Source: Calophaca sinica
Taxonomy: Eukaryota; Streptophyta; Magnoliopsida; Fabales; Fabaceae
Assembly (NCBI GenBank): GCA_037113605.1
Contig: CM073730.1
Location: forward strand, 92,531,082-92,595,081
Direction: 5' to 3'
DNA: 64,000 bases
Numbering within the stretch: the stretch's first letter is position 1; each line of letters opens with the position of its first letter. This document shows positions 25,101 to 36,050 of this stretch, piece after piece. The position numbers and the translations under genes are program-made. The notes under the pieces are model-generated. The model was not told the origin of the DNA. It ran no database searches and saw only the letters and a program-made list of their open reading frames with translations.

Positions 25101-25203
25101 ATATTTGACAACGTGTAAAAAAACGTTGCATTTCCTAGTTAAAGCCACGGTTTTTTAGCCGTGGACAACTTTAGCGTGACCTAAAGTCAAAAATGCTATA
25201 GTG
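22191..25203. mobile_element. Non-autonomous CACTA (En/Spm-type) transposon in the MADS-box gene
   Basis: 3013 bp starting CACTACAACAAAAATC and ending with the reverse complement of CACTATAGCATTTTT, flanked by AAA on both sides (22188-22190 and 25204-25206), the 3-bp duplication of CACTA elements. Subterminal regions (about 22220-22740 and 24880-25175) carry many copies of CCACGGTT/AACCGTGG variants, the likely transposase-binding repeats. No transposase ORF is present. The middle contains a GC-richer segment of different character. Confidence 0.9.
23947..24720 (-). other. GC-richer segment inside the CACTA element, possible captured host sequence
   Basis: This part is clearly less AT-rich than the rest of the element and has several overlapping minus-strand ORFs of 68-102 codons with Ser/Arg-rich, disordered-looking translations. 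I recognise no domain. CACTA elements often capture host gene pieces; capture here is inference from composition and ORF density only. Confidence 0.4.
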
Positions 25204-25615
25204 AAATAAGGGTATCATAAAGAAGGTGAGCGAACTCACCACTCTTTGCGGTATCTAGGCATGTGCTATAATTTCCAATCCTTTTGATTCTCAAACAGAG
25301 GTTTGGCCAGATCTAGATAGAACCAAACAGGTGATTGAAAAATATCAAAATGCATCTGTGAAATTTGAAAGCAAGAACGTGAACCAAGAGAGCTTCATTA
25401 TGCAAAGGATTACTAAATCTAAAGACCAGCTAACAAAACAAATTCATGACAATCTTGAAAAGGAACTAACCATAGCTATGTTTGAGTATCTGCTTGATAA
25501 AAACTGGCCAGAACACCTAACCACTGAAGATCTGGGAGATCTTGGAAAGCTGATTGATAGGAAATTGAAGGAGATTGATAACAAGATTGCTGCACTGAGT
25601 ATTAATGCTACTTAA

Positions 25616-26322
25616 ACCGTAATTTTGTTAATTGCTCAGAGGCATACCCTTTTTCTTTAGTTGCAATTCAGTCTAGTGTTTTGAGGCATCACCTCTGTGT
25701 TTATATCATGATTTTGTCTAGTATTCGAGAGGTATGACGTCTATCTTTGAGTGCATTTGAATAAAACTCATGAATTTGAATAAAATCCAATATAAACTCT
25801 GCCTTTTCTGATTCTTCTACCCAAATACATGGTTCAGTTTTGGTACTTTAAACCAATAAGAATACATTAAAAGATTTAGAATCATATTTTAAACATATAA
25901 ACATAATACAAGTTCCAATTTTTACAAGAATTGGAGTTAGGTTAAAATTATAAATATAATGCTAGTATTAAATAACAATTATTTGTACTGTTTTATTGCG
26001 GTTGAAATACCCTCAATTTTCTTTGATACGTTTTGACTTGTTTTGATGATTGGATTGATGCTTATAAATGTGTATTTATATTACTTTTGAGTTGGGATAT
26101 CATTCGAAGGGTGATTAGAGAGTTTGACAGTGTCAAAAACTCTTTTTTCTAATTTCTGGTCTCTATCAACCAGTTCACAAAGGTCATGAATCGATTCATA
26201 GGCTACGAGAACAAGTTCAATGATGTTTTTGTCTCTATGAATCGATTCATAGACCTGGTGAATCGATTCACAACATTAAAATTCGATTTTCTGCATTTTG
26301 GTTTATTTAGAGTCACGAGTGG
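25616..26322. other. Downstream flank of the MADS pseudogene and a repeat-bearing spacer
   Basis: 25616-26150 shows no gene. At 26187-26270 there are three perfect copies of the palindrome TGAATCGATTCA, and TTTTCTGCATTTTGGT near 26287 is also found inside the adjacent LTR (about 27196). This indicates a fragment of a related LTR outside the LTR proper. Confidence 0.6.
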
Positions 26323-28356
26323 TGTAACACCCCGCCTAATTTAATTATTTAGCTTATTAATGTAGGCATTTTTATGTTTTAAATTGATGGTTGAGTAATT
26401 AAATTGGTGTTATTAATAAATATAAGGGGTGTGTATAGAAATGCCGCTGTGGAAATTTTAGACAAAAGGAAGGGCTTATTGGTATTTTACCTAAGCTAAA
26501 TGAGGGACAATATGGTCCACCTCTATTTTCCCTCATTTCTTTGTTTTTCCCTCACTCTTCCTCTCGCTCAGCTCACTTCTCTCTCTCCCTCTCTTTTGTT
26601 TTCTGATTCGAAGGAAAGGGGAAGAAAAATGGGGCCTTGGGTTTCATGAGATTTTAGAGAGAAAGAGTGAAATTTATGAGGTTTCTATACATCCTTGCTT
26701 TTGGAAGAAGACTGAAGCTGGAACTTTGGGCATTTTCAGAAAATTTGAAGTTGCCCTAAGCTTGAGAAAGGGAGTCACGAATTGAAGAAGAAGAAGAGGA
26801 GAAGAAAAATCAGAAGATTTTCAAGCTCATAGCTCAAGTTCTTTGAGTTTAAAGTGAGTTCTTCTTACTTAGTCGTTGGGCACCCATAAGACCCACCTTT
26901 AGGGTTCCCTTCCCCTTCACTTTTGTGTCTTTCATGACTTATAAGTGTGGGTTATAGAGATTTACGAAATGGGTTTTGGGGTATATGTGATTTTGTATGT
27001 GATTAGGTAATTGTTCCTAACTTGAATTTGATTTCAAATTGGTGGATATGATTGCATATTGTAGATAATGTTGCATTGTTGTTCTTGGGTTGTTAAATAA
27101 ATTGGAATTGGTTTTTGAATGATTGGAAGTGATGAGTATGAATTGACTGAGGAATTTTTGGGTGTTAAAATGCCAGTTCTGCTGTCAAAACATGTTTTTC
27201 TGCATTTTGGTCTGCATGAATCGATTCACAAGGCCATGAATCGATTCACAAAAGGCTTCCAGGCCATCATTTTGGTTTTGTGAATCGAATTGTGAATTGG
27301 TGAATCGATTCACATTTTGGTGAATCGAATTCTGCCTCAGTGAGTGAATCGATTCATGATGCTGTGAATCAATTCACACACTGCTTTTATGCAGAATTTT
27401 AAGTTTTGTGAAACTATTTTGGGCCCCAAATAAAAGCTATATTTTAGGGTTCCCATAATCACTTTTTACGCATCTTTTGAACCCAATAAAGCGCATTATC
27501 AATCAAAGACACTTATGCTTCCAAACTTCCATTCATTTCCATCTTTAACCTAGTACAATGCTTTAATGACATAAATATTTGTCTGAATGTTTACGGTATG
27601 ATGGTTGACAGTCCGATGAACAATAAGACCCGGCGGCAGACGCATCGGTCCGGTGATCGATAAGACCCAGCGGCATGGATTCCTTAGAAAGTCAATTTTA
27701 CACTTTAAGGGAATTCATCATTAGTAGCTAAATCATATTAGATTAGAATAAAATGGTATTTGTTGATCCGATGAACGATAAGACCCGGCGGCAGGTGCAT
27801 CGGTCCAGTGAATGATAAGACCCGGCGGCATGGATTCGGCTCAATTAGTATTGGCCCCTAAGAGGATACATCTCAGGATTGCATTTAGGGTTAGATTAGG
27901 ATTAGAATTAGGAATAGAATAGAGTTAGTCTCTATGATAGAATAGTCTTAATTGTTATCATTGCTTATAAATGTTTATTAAATTGAAAGTGTGGTTAGTG
28001 TTAGTGAGGGATCCGTGAAGGACTCACTGAGATTTTATCTCACCCATTTCTTATTGTTTTTCAAATAAGCAGGTACCAAAGGATGATTAGGCGCTGGTAG
28101 ATTCTAGTTCTTCTATTTTGCGGCTATTTTGATGTTGTAGCTATTCCTCTATCTTTTGTTCTTGGAAGACCTTGTCTGTATTTTGAATTTCAAATTCATC
28201 TACAATTCTGATAGTTGTAATCCAAATACTTAGATTTATGACTTTTTAGAATTTATGACTTGTAATATTTAAACAAGTTTTGTAAATTTGTAGTAACATC
28301 TGTACTTTAATGTAATTTGTCTTGCTTTCAATTATTATTGGAGTACGAGCGTTACA
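26323..28356 (+). repeat. 5' LTR of a plus-strand gypsy element
   Basis: 2034 bp from TGTAACACCCCGCC to GAGCGTTACA, with a PBS four bases downstream. It contains GAATCGATTC palindromes (27217-27375) and four copies of an ATAAGACCCGGCGGCA motif. No matching 3' LTR is in the window, so the element is incomplete. Confidence 0.85.
27623..27830. repeat. Four copies of ATAAGACCC(A/G)GCGGCA in two pairs
   Basis: Copies start at about 27623, 27660, 27778 and 27815. Within each pair they are 37 bp apart, and the pairs are 155 bp apart with matching context (GCATCGGTCC between copies), so the unit is a duplicated module. Confidence 0.8.
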
Positions 28357-28359
28357 TTA

Positions 28360-28373
28360 TGGTATCAGAACAG
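28360..28373 (+). promoter_or_regulatory. Primer-binding site of the plus-strand gypsy element
   Basis: TGGTATCAGAACAG three bases after the LTR end, a Met-tRNA type site with a mismatch in its distal half. Confidence 0.8.
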
Positions 28374-28504
28374 TTTATCCTAATAGGGTTGTGGTCAATT
28401 AGTGTGGAACTTTCTCTTGTTTGAGAATTCCTCTCTATATTCTTGTACTTAGTATAGATTATTAAGCCTGATCAACTTAATACTTTATACAATGTATGCA
28501 TAAT

Positions 28505-29373
28505 ATGGCAGACGGAGCTAGAAGGCAAGGGAGAGGACCGGGTAGGCGAAACACTGAGGAGGCCCGATGGATGGAAATGATGCAGATGATGGGGGATCAG
28601 CCTGCGGCTACCAATAATTTGGTGAACCACTTTATTCAAACACAACAACAACCTCCACATCACCACCTCCACACATCCAACCAGAAGATCTGCAACGAGC
28701 TTTCTTCAAGTTTCACAAGCTCAATCCCCCGACCTTTTCTGGAGGCTCCGAAGCTATAGTGTCCTAGCATTGATTGGAGGCCAAGGAGAAAATTTTTAAA
28801 GTTGTTTCGTGTACGGAGGACCAAAAGGTGACCTTCGCTACACACACGCTGACAGAAGGAGCTGAGAATTAGTGGGAGGGTGCACAAGCGTATTTGCTAG
28901 CTCAAGGGATACCCTTGGATTGTGAGCACTTCAAAGTTGCCTTTCTGGATAAGTATTTCCCCTAAACTGTCAGGGATCAGAAAGAAAGGGAATTTACTTA
29001 TTTGCAACAAGGGGATTCGACAATTGTTGAGAATGTTGCCAAATTCGAGGAATTGGCGAGGTACTCTTCTCACGTCCGATATGCATCGGATGAGAGACGA
29101 AAGATGAATCAATTCAAATGGGGATTGGGGACTGACATTCAAAATAGTTTGGCTCAGACGGACTTCACAAATTTTGCTGCCTTGGTTCATAAAAGTTATA
29201 TGGCCGTGGAGAGTCTGAAAAAGATGTTTGATGAACACCAACTCAAGTGGCATAAAAGGAAGGATGAAGGAAAGTCAACCCAACAATTGAAGGCTAAAGG
29301 AAACCTCAACAAAGGAAAACAAGTTCAACATTCTGAGGCTTCTAAGCCTAAGGAATGTTCCACATGTGGCTAG
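28505..29373 (+). pseudogene. Gypsy gag, broken
   Basis: The ATG at 28505 begins MADGARRQGRGPGRR, with a Gln/His-rich stretch. Frames break at about 28760-29000. The second block (29002-29373) carries the capsid motif FEELARYSSHVRYAS and a Lys-rich tail, ending at a TAG just before the zinc knuckle. Confidence 0.8.
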
Positions 29374-29937
29374 ATGCACAAGGGGGAGTGTACAACGGGG
29401 AAGAACGTTTGTTTCTATTGCCATCAACCGGGGCATTACTTGAAGGATTGTCCCAAGGTCAAGTCAGGGGCGACTTCGAAGCCCAAAGATCCGACCCAAA
29501 GGAGTGTCTACACCTTAAATGGCAAGAAGGCTAAGGGTGTGGAAAATCTGATCGAAGGTATGTGTCTTCTTTATGATAACCCTTTGGTAGTTTTGTATGA
29601 CTCTGGTGTCACCCATTCATTTATCTCTTGTAAGTGTGCACAAAGGGTGGAGTTATACCTTTCTTCTCTACCTTTTCCACTGAATGTCCAAACACCAGCT
29701 GAAGGTAGTATTTCCACTTCTTTGATATGCAAGAATTGTCCTCTCGTGATTCAAGAAAAGACATTTATGGTCAACTTGGTGTGTTTACCTTTGAAAGGGA
29801 TAGACATAATCCTAGGCGTGGATTGGCTTTCGGCCAACCAAGTGGTTTTGAACTGTTTTTGTAGAACTATTGAGTTTCCTTCAATTCAGTCGTATTCAGA
29901 CCAAGTGTGTCTAGATGAATTGGCTAGTGTTTCCTAA
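29374..29937 (+). pseudogene. Gypsy zinc knuckle and aspartic protease
   Basis: A CCHC knuckle (CFYCHQPGHYLKDCP) is followed by the protease site VVLYDSGVTHSFIS, where the usual DSGATH has become DSGVTH, and by LKGIDIILGVDWLS. The frame ends at 29937, short of RT. Confidence 0.88.
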
Positions 29938-29976
29938 CTAAACCAATGCCTAGTTGAGGGACACGCATGATACATT

Positions 29977-30744
29977 TTGCTGCTCTCTTCAACTTCGGAG
30001 ATTGATCTAGATTTGACCACCATTCCTGTAGTGAATGAATTTCTAGATGTATTTTCGGATGAGGTTACTTCTTTACCTCCGGAGAGAGGGGTTGAGCTTT
30101 CAATAGAGTTGATTCCAGGAGCGGGGCTAATTTCTGTAGCTCGATATAGGATGTCTCCTCTAGAACTGCAAGAGCTTAAGGTCCAATTAGAGGATTTAAT
30201 TGCTAGGTGGTTCATTAGGCCCGGTGCTTCACCCTGGGGAGCACCCATTCTCTTAGTTAAGAAGAGGGATGGTAGTATAAGATTGTGTATAGACTATATA
30301 CAACTCAATAAGGTTACAGTTAAGAATAAGTATCCACTCCCTAGGATTGATGACCTGCTAGACCAACCGAGGGGAGATTCGGTATTCTCTAAGATTGATC
30401 TGAGGTCTGGATACCACCAAATCTGAGTCAAGGCTGAGGATGTGCCAAAAACCGCATTTAGGACTCGATATGGCTATTACGATTATGTTGTTATGCCTTT
30501 TGGTCTGACAAATGCTCCGGTCATATTCATGGATTACATGAATATGATTTTTAGGCCTTACCTTGATAGGTTTGTCGTGGTATTCAGTGATGACATACTT
30601 GTGTATTCTAAGGACCCTCAGGAATATGAAGAACACATTAGAATTGTCTTAGGCATCCATAGGGAGAGGAGTCTGTTTGCGAAACCAGAAAAGTGTGACT
30701 TTTGGCTTCCAGAGGACAAATTCTTAGTACATGTCATTTCTTAG
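29977..30744 (+). pseudogene. Gypsy reverse transcriptase, interrupted by a stop
   Basis: Motifs run VELSIELIPGAG, SPWGAPILLVKKRDG, YPLPRIDDLLDQ, FSKIDLRSGYHQI, then an in-frame TGA at 30424-30426, then KTAFRTRYGYYDY, VMPFGLTNAP and the catalytic FSDDILVYS. The second Asp pair is intact. A TAG follows FLVHVIS near 30743. Confidence 0.9.
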
Positions 30745-30939
30745 GCAGGAGTGGCAGTTGATCCTAGTAAAGTAGAGGTCGTTCTCGAGTGGGAGCGACC
30801 GACTACCATTACCGAAGTAAGGAGTTTAGGTTCATTCAAGGGTTTTCACAGTTAGTTCTTCCTTTAACCCGTTAACCCGTAAGGGGCAACTTTTCGTGTG
30901 GGATAAGAGCTGCGAGAACAGTTTCTTGGAGCTCAGAAT

Positions 30940-31699
30940 CCAGCTAACCACTGCACCGATTTTGATTATTCCTGGCCTGACCCTGGGTTTTGAGGTTTAT
31001 AACGATGCTTCTAAGAAGGGATTAGGTTGTGTTCTCATGCAGAATAGGCAGGTGGTAGCCTATGCATCTAGGTAGTTAAAGCCTCACGAGGAAAACTACC
31101 CTACTCATGACCTAGAGCTTGCAGCAATAGTCTTTGCCTTGAAAATATGGCGGCATTATTTATATGGTGCCAGGTTTGAGACATTCAGTGATCATAAAAG
31201 TTTAAAATATCTGTTTGATCAAAGAGAGTTGAATATGAGGCAAAGGAAATGGGTAGAATTCCTTAAGGATTATGACTTTGAGTTGAAGTACCATACGGGC
31301 AAGGCGAATGTAGTCACCGAAAAATCTCTTCATGTTTCATCCATGATGATTAGAGAGATGGAATTGTTGGAATCCTTTAGGGATTTAAATTTGGGAATGT
31401 TCTCAAACGAGGATAGCCTAATAGTGAGTCATCTCGAAATCACTTGTGATCTTAGGGATCAAATCAGGTATGCCCAAAGTTTAGATGAGGAATTGCAAGC
31501 TAAGAGACATCATCCCGGATTCTCCGAAGCTAGTGATGGTACTATCCTTTTCATCAAAGGATATGTATTCCTAAGGATGAGGGAATTAAGAATCAAATTC
31601 TTGAAAAATCCCACAAGAGTAGATTCTCGGTACACCCTCGTCTACCAAGATGTATCACGACCTTCGACAAAGGTATTGGTGGCCGGGAATGAGGAATGA
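30940..31699 (+). pseudogene. Gypsy RNase H and integrase leader
   Basis: A degraded RNase H (ASKKGLGCVLMQN at about 31009) leads to an open block (31139-31699) with TFSDHKSLKYLFDQRELNMRQRKW, the usual end of the gypsy RNase H domain, and the region that normally precedes the integrase zinc finger. The open frame ends where the copia LTR begins. Confidence 0.85.
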
Positions 31700-31701
31700 T
31701 G

Positions 31702-32380
31702 TGTTGGAACCTAAACGATTGAAAAGTTTAGACCCTCAATAATTTTGATGATAACAAAGTATCTACAAGAGAACAATTTAACTTTCTGATAAGTTATGAA
31801 GTGTGTAGGTATTGAAATCATTCATATTTTATAACTCACTCAAGCAAGAAGAAGAAAATCACAAGAAGATGAATACTTTCACAAGTGTCTGCATCCGATT
31901 TACTGGAGCATCTGGTATATGCACTTCCAGTAAGCGTCCGGTACAACATTGCTCAAGACACGTGGCATACATACTTGTAGTGAGCATCCTATGAATTCTG
32001 AGCGAGCTTTCGGTTGTTTAATGAAACACGTGCTACTCACGTTTATTCATTTTTCTCTTTACCTCAGCTATTCTGGAACATATTTCAAATTTGATTTTGT
32101 GCGCTCAATTCTTTGTACGAGGAATCAAAGGTGACACCTTTGGGATAAGATAAAATTCGTACACTGCAAATGATTGAAAAGCAGACAGTACAAAACGGTA
32201 AAGTGTACTATTCTGAAATTCTCTGAAAAGGAAGATAAGGACGTATTTCAAATTACCTCACTCAATGATTTGGAGCTGTGTATTAGATTTTAAGATGAGT
32301 GGATCACTGATTAGCATGATCCTCCCTTTGAAAACTCTCGCTACTCTTGATAACGTATTGTGGCTTGTAAAGGCAATCCA
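31702..32380 (+). repeat. Copia-type LTR fragment (plus orientation)
   Basis: Starts TGTTGGAACC and contains TTTTGATGATAACAAAG near its 5' end, the Sirevirus LTR signature also seen in the LTRs at 12124 and 21867. The 3' border is not clear; I place it near 32380 where the sequence changes to a T-rich run and an unrelated purine-rich stretch. It truncates the gypsy element on its left. Confidence 0.6.
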
Positions 32381-33034
32381 ATTTTTTTTTAAGTAAATGA
32401 AAGGGAAAGGAACCTCATTAAAATCTTCTAATGCAAAACCCTCCTTAAGGAAAAAACATCAAGAAGGAAAAAGAGTACCCCCCCTATAATTCAAAGGCAA
32501 TAATGGTAGAATGGATTGCTCTAAACAAAGAGTAGCTAACTCGTGCCAATAATGGTAACAACCCATACCAAACTCGTGTCCCTCAAGGTCTCATGGTGAC
32601 CCCCAACAGGACAACCTCAAATGATGCATGAATGCGCAAACAACACGACCACATCCAACCATCCTTAGTTTAACAATGTTTCAACGTTTCATCATTAGGT
32701 GACACATTCGCCCACATCATCATCATCAGTTGTAGCTTCGTCATGTAAATCGTCAATTCTCATCGTGTCTCACAAGTGATAGATCAGTACCTATAGGTCT
32801 TACTATCCTCATGTACCTTAAAGAGTTGTATCTTACGCTTAAACTCTCATACTAATGTTCTTAAACAATTTTCAGATCATAACTTAGTATTCTGCAGCTC
32901 ATGTGGCCCGTTTATTGGTTAATAATGATGGTGCAATCAGTTAACACTCTTCTATTCGTCTTAATCGAATAACTAATACTCCTTAATCGTTTAAAAGTCT
33001 ATCTTAGATTATTTTTATTATAGCAAAATGTGAA
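32380..33034. other. Unassigned spacer between copia LTR remnants
   Basis: No coding potential and no repeat family recognised. Confidence 0.4.
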
Positions 33035-35020
33035 ATTGTGTCTGACATTCTTATAGTTTTGATGATAACAAAGACATCGGAAATAAGATGAACAATTAAT
33101 TTTATGAGTATTTAACAAGTTTGTCAAGTGTGTAGGAAACCACGTAAGACAAAACAAACAGAAGAAGATAAAAGCAATGCATGTCTGAAGCAAAACAATA
33201 AAGATGTCTGAAGTTCAACATCAAGATTTGATGACAACGAAGGAGTGAAGCATTGTCTGATAAACAACAACACAAATCAGACAACAACAAATCAGACAAC
33301 CACAAAGACAGATGCAGACAACATGACATCAGAAGCAATACTTTAACTATTGCGTCTGATTTAGAAGACACAAGAAGACCTAGCCAAATATAACATAACC
33401 AAACAGTTATATTTGATCTAGATGAACATGAAGATCTAGTTCAGAATTAGAACACTAAACAGTAGTGTCTCAACTAGATGATCAAGAAGCATAAAAGATG
33501 ATGCAATCTAAAGAAGAAGATGATGAACTAATACAGTCAATCAGCCTAAGATCCTGACAAGAAAAATTCTCCACAACAACGAATCAACCTAAAGTCAACC
33601 TAAGAAGCTCAATCACAATAGAAGACAAAGAAGAAGATCTGATCAGAAATAGCAAGACAAAAATTGTGTCCGAGTCAGAAGAGTGCTTATATTAAAAGCA
33701 TGTAGAGCCTTAAGCCTTATTGAGATCACTTCAATAGCTCTAAATGGAATGTGCATATCTAACACAAGCATTAAAGCTCAAAGATTTCAGTATCAGGCAA
33801 TAAACACAAGATAAATCATATGTTATATCTGATACAGAGCAGTGTTCGACAAATCATATGTTAAGTCAAGACGTAAGTATAATCATTTGATGACATAATG
33901 ATGGCACTCAAGCTCTAGTAGAAGATATCTATCCAACAAGGGATTATGAAAGACGGAAAGACAAAAGAAGCTAAATCGAAGAAATGAAGATAAATGAAAA
34001 TGTATGATGAAGAAGTCTTAATGGTACAAGAAAATTGAAGAAACCTTGTCTATCTGTTTGATAAAAAGCCAACAAGCCACGAATCCAGCGTAAGCTTACA
34101 ACGAAGTAAGGACAAATTTGTGTCTGACTAATTACTCAGAACAGTGACTGTACTATTGTATCTGATAAAAGGGAAGAACAAATGTTTGTTTATTATCTTT
34201 GAAAGATCTGGAAGACCAATGTAAAGACAAAGGGCAAAAGAAATAGATATTCAAATATTGCCAACTGTCAAGGTTAGCCATTGAAAAGCAAAAGCACTTT
34301 TCTGTACAAAGGACAACTGTGTACAATGTGTCAGGATGAAAGCGCTACAAGACAGAACAACAGATATATTTTTCGAAGAAATCAATCTTATGTCTCAACG
34401 GTAACAAATTACCTTCAAATTTCTAAAGACTATAAATAGTGAAGATTGATGATTGAAGAACAGACGAATGTGCAAGTGGTAAGAAGAGACCACCAGAAGC
34501 AATGTAAGATAATCGAAAGAAAGGAAGGTTGATGAAGAATCAAATTGAAAAATGTTGAAGCACAGCTTAGAAGTCATTCATAACCAAGAAGAAGAAGTCG
34601 GACGAAGAATAGAAATATCCTCTCCATGAGAGCTTAGCTTAAGAGCACCTAAGCGAAATTGTAACATTCTCTTTGTCTAAGAGTTGAGTGCAAACATGAG
34701 CGAAATTAGTACAAATCTACTCAATAGAAGTGAGGAAAATGTACTTGCAATGGGCATTCTATCATGTTGAAAGAATTAGTCTAAACCTTTGTTAGGTATG
34801 GGTTTGCTACCCTAAAAGTCGGGATTGCCACCCGAAAGCCTAGTTTCCTTAGAAGCATGATATTCTATTATGTGTTATCTAGGATACTTGATACATAGCC
34901 AGGTCAGCAGAAGTATGTAAGCAAGGATAATTGGGTTGAGGTCGCAAAGATATTGTGGTTGTCTAAGATGTTGTGGGTATAGCCAGGTTGGCAGAAGTAT
35001 ACTCACAAGTTTGCAATCAG
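33035..35020 (+). repeat. Probable second copia (Sirevirus-type) LTR, plus orientation
   Basis: TGTCTGACATTCTTATAG followed by TTTTGATGATAACAAAG matches the 5' end pattern of Sirevirus LTRs. The body contains many short CAGACAAC/GTCTGA repeats (33140-33350). At 34855-34995 a block with TAGCCAGGT(C/T)(A/G)GCAGAAGTAT occurs twice. The 3' end is not located with confidence. Confidence 0.5.
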
Positions 35021-35059
35021 GTAGATTATAGTGAAAAAGCCATCAAGAACGAATAAGAA

Positions 35060-35460
35060 TAAAAAGCAGAAATAAGACACAAAAGATTTATAGTGGTTCA
35101 CCCAATGTAGGCTGCATCCACTCCTCACTTTCAGTGAGAGTTTCCATTATTTCATCCCAAATAGTTACAACACTTTTAGACCAACCTTAGCCAAAAGCAC
35201 ATGGTAGTTTTCTTCACAACTCTACCTACTGTTCTAGCAATTTTCTTCCATAGCTCTACAAAATTGTTTCACTCTAGAAACTTACTCTAAGTTTAAGAAG
35301 TTTCTACCCAGTAGCTTCTCACTAATGCTAACTCACCTAGGTAGTTTGGTAGAATGAAAAAAGGTATAGGGATACAAGGTATTTGGTTTGTGGGATTTCT
35401 AATACTTGAATACAGAAAAATAACTTAGTGTATTACAAAATGATCAAGCTAAACACACTA
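35060..35460 (-). repeat. Probable copia LTR remnant, minus orientation
   Basis: The plus strand reads GATTTATAGTGGTTCACCC followed by repeated short CTCTAC/TTTAGAC text, which parallels GATTTATACTAGTTCACTATC in the Sirevirus LTRs at 10930 and 20670 (minus-oriented elements). Boundaries are not defined. Confidence 0.4.
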
Positions 35461-35494
35461 AGGAATAAACCCCAAAGGATGATGCGCAATAGCC

Positions 35495-36050
35495 TTAAGT
35501 GTGGTTGAGATGATGATGATTGGAAGGGCCTCTCAGTAGTGTTCTCAATTTGATAATCCTGCATGATCCTTTAAGAATCAGATGTTGGCTTTCCCATTTA
35601 TCTTCCATCAATCGCTTTATCACATAACCTTCCACCACCACGTAATTCAGAAGCCTCCCCTTCGGTGTGTGCCTCTTGAACTTCAAACCATAGCTATAGA
35701 ACTTCACAACGTTTATTCAGCTTTCTCAAGCTCTTGTTCTGGTAATAAATGTTGAAGGTGAGGTCGTTATCATTGAGAGAGTCGAAAATGGATCTCTTAG
35801 GGAAGTCATGGATGAGGTTCTCGCGAACGTTGCTCATGGCGTCGTGAGAGGTGGCGGACATAGAATCAATTCTGCTGAGTTGATGCAGGGACCAAGGTGA
35901 GCCATTTGCCAAAAACCGATAACTTGTGTGGAGCGGGAGGAGTTCCCGGTTTGAACCTGCTCATGACGATTTGGGACATGTCTCAAGAATTTTTTCAACT
36001 TGTTGGGTGAAACCGTTCAATGGAATCGGGTTCGCAGAGTAATTGTTGGA
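35495..36050 (-). pseudogene. Unrecognised coding-like patch, probably a gene fragment
   Basis: Two adjacent minus-strand open blocks (35694-35912 and 35495-35707) have balanced amino acid composition and fewer stops than their surroundings: SIFDSLNDNDLTFNIYYQNK, then FYSYGLKFKRHTPKGRLLN in a shifted frame. Upstream at about 35905-35975 another open stretch is rich in Pro. I do not recognise the family. It could be a decayed host gene or an element ORF; the frame shift near 35700 argues that it is not expressed intact. Confidence 0.4.

Larger units (their letters stand above)
22117..25615 (+). pseudogene. Type I (M-gamma, AGL80-like) MADS-box gene, split by a CACTA transposon
   Basis: The left part (22117-22190) encodes MTRKKVKLAYISNNSARRAT and the start of the FNKR motif. 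The right part (25207-25615) resumes in frame with KGIIKKVSELTTLCGI, then NPFDSQTEVWPD and an M-gamma-like C-terminus with NQESFIMQRI. Counting the AAA target duplication once, the parts total 483 nt (161 codons including stop), intronless as usual for M-gamma genes. A TAG at 25256-25258 falls at codon 42, inside the MADS domain where the family has an acidic or basic residue before ACAI. M-gamma factors act in the nucleus of the central cell and endosperm. Both lesions should abolish function. No other lesion was seen in the rest of the frame. Confidence 0.92.
28357..31701 (+). mobile_element. Plus-strand Ty3/gypsy internal region, truncated after RNase H
   Basis: Order is PBS, gag, zinc knuckle, protease, RT, RNase H and the integrase leader, all with frame breaks. 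The coding region stops at 31699 and is followed at once by a copia-type LTR start (TGTTGGAACC, 31702). Integrase catalytic core, chromodomain and 3' LTR are missing. It is the same broad gypsy type as the element at the left edge. Confidence 0.88.

Noticed and set aside
26323..28356. Calling the plus-strand gypsy element full-length
   Set aside because: No integrase core or 3' LTR is present before the copia LTR at 31702.
33140..33350. Possible CRISPR-like or minisatellite array of CAGACAAC motifs
   Set aside because: Units are irregular in length and spacing and sit in a probable copia LTR in plant DNA.
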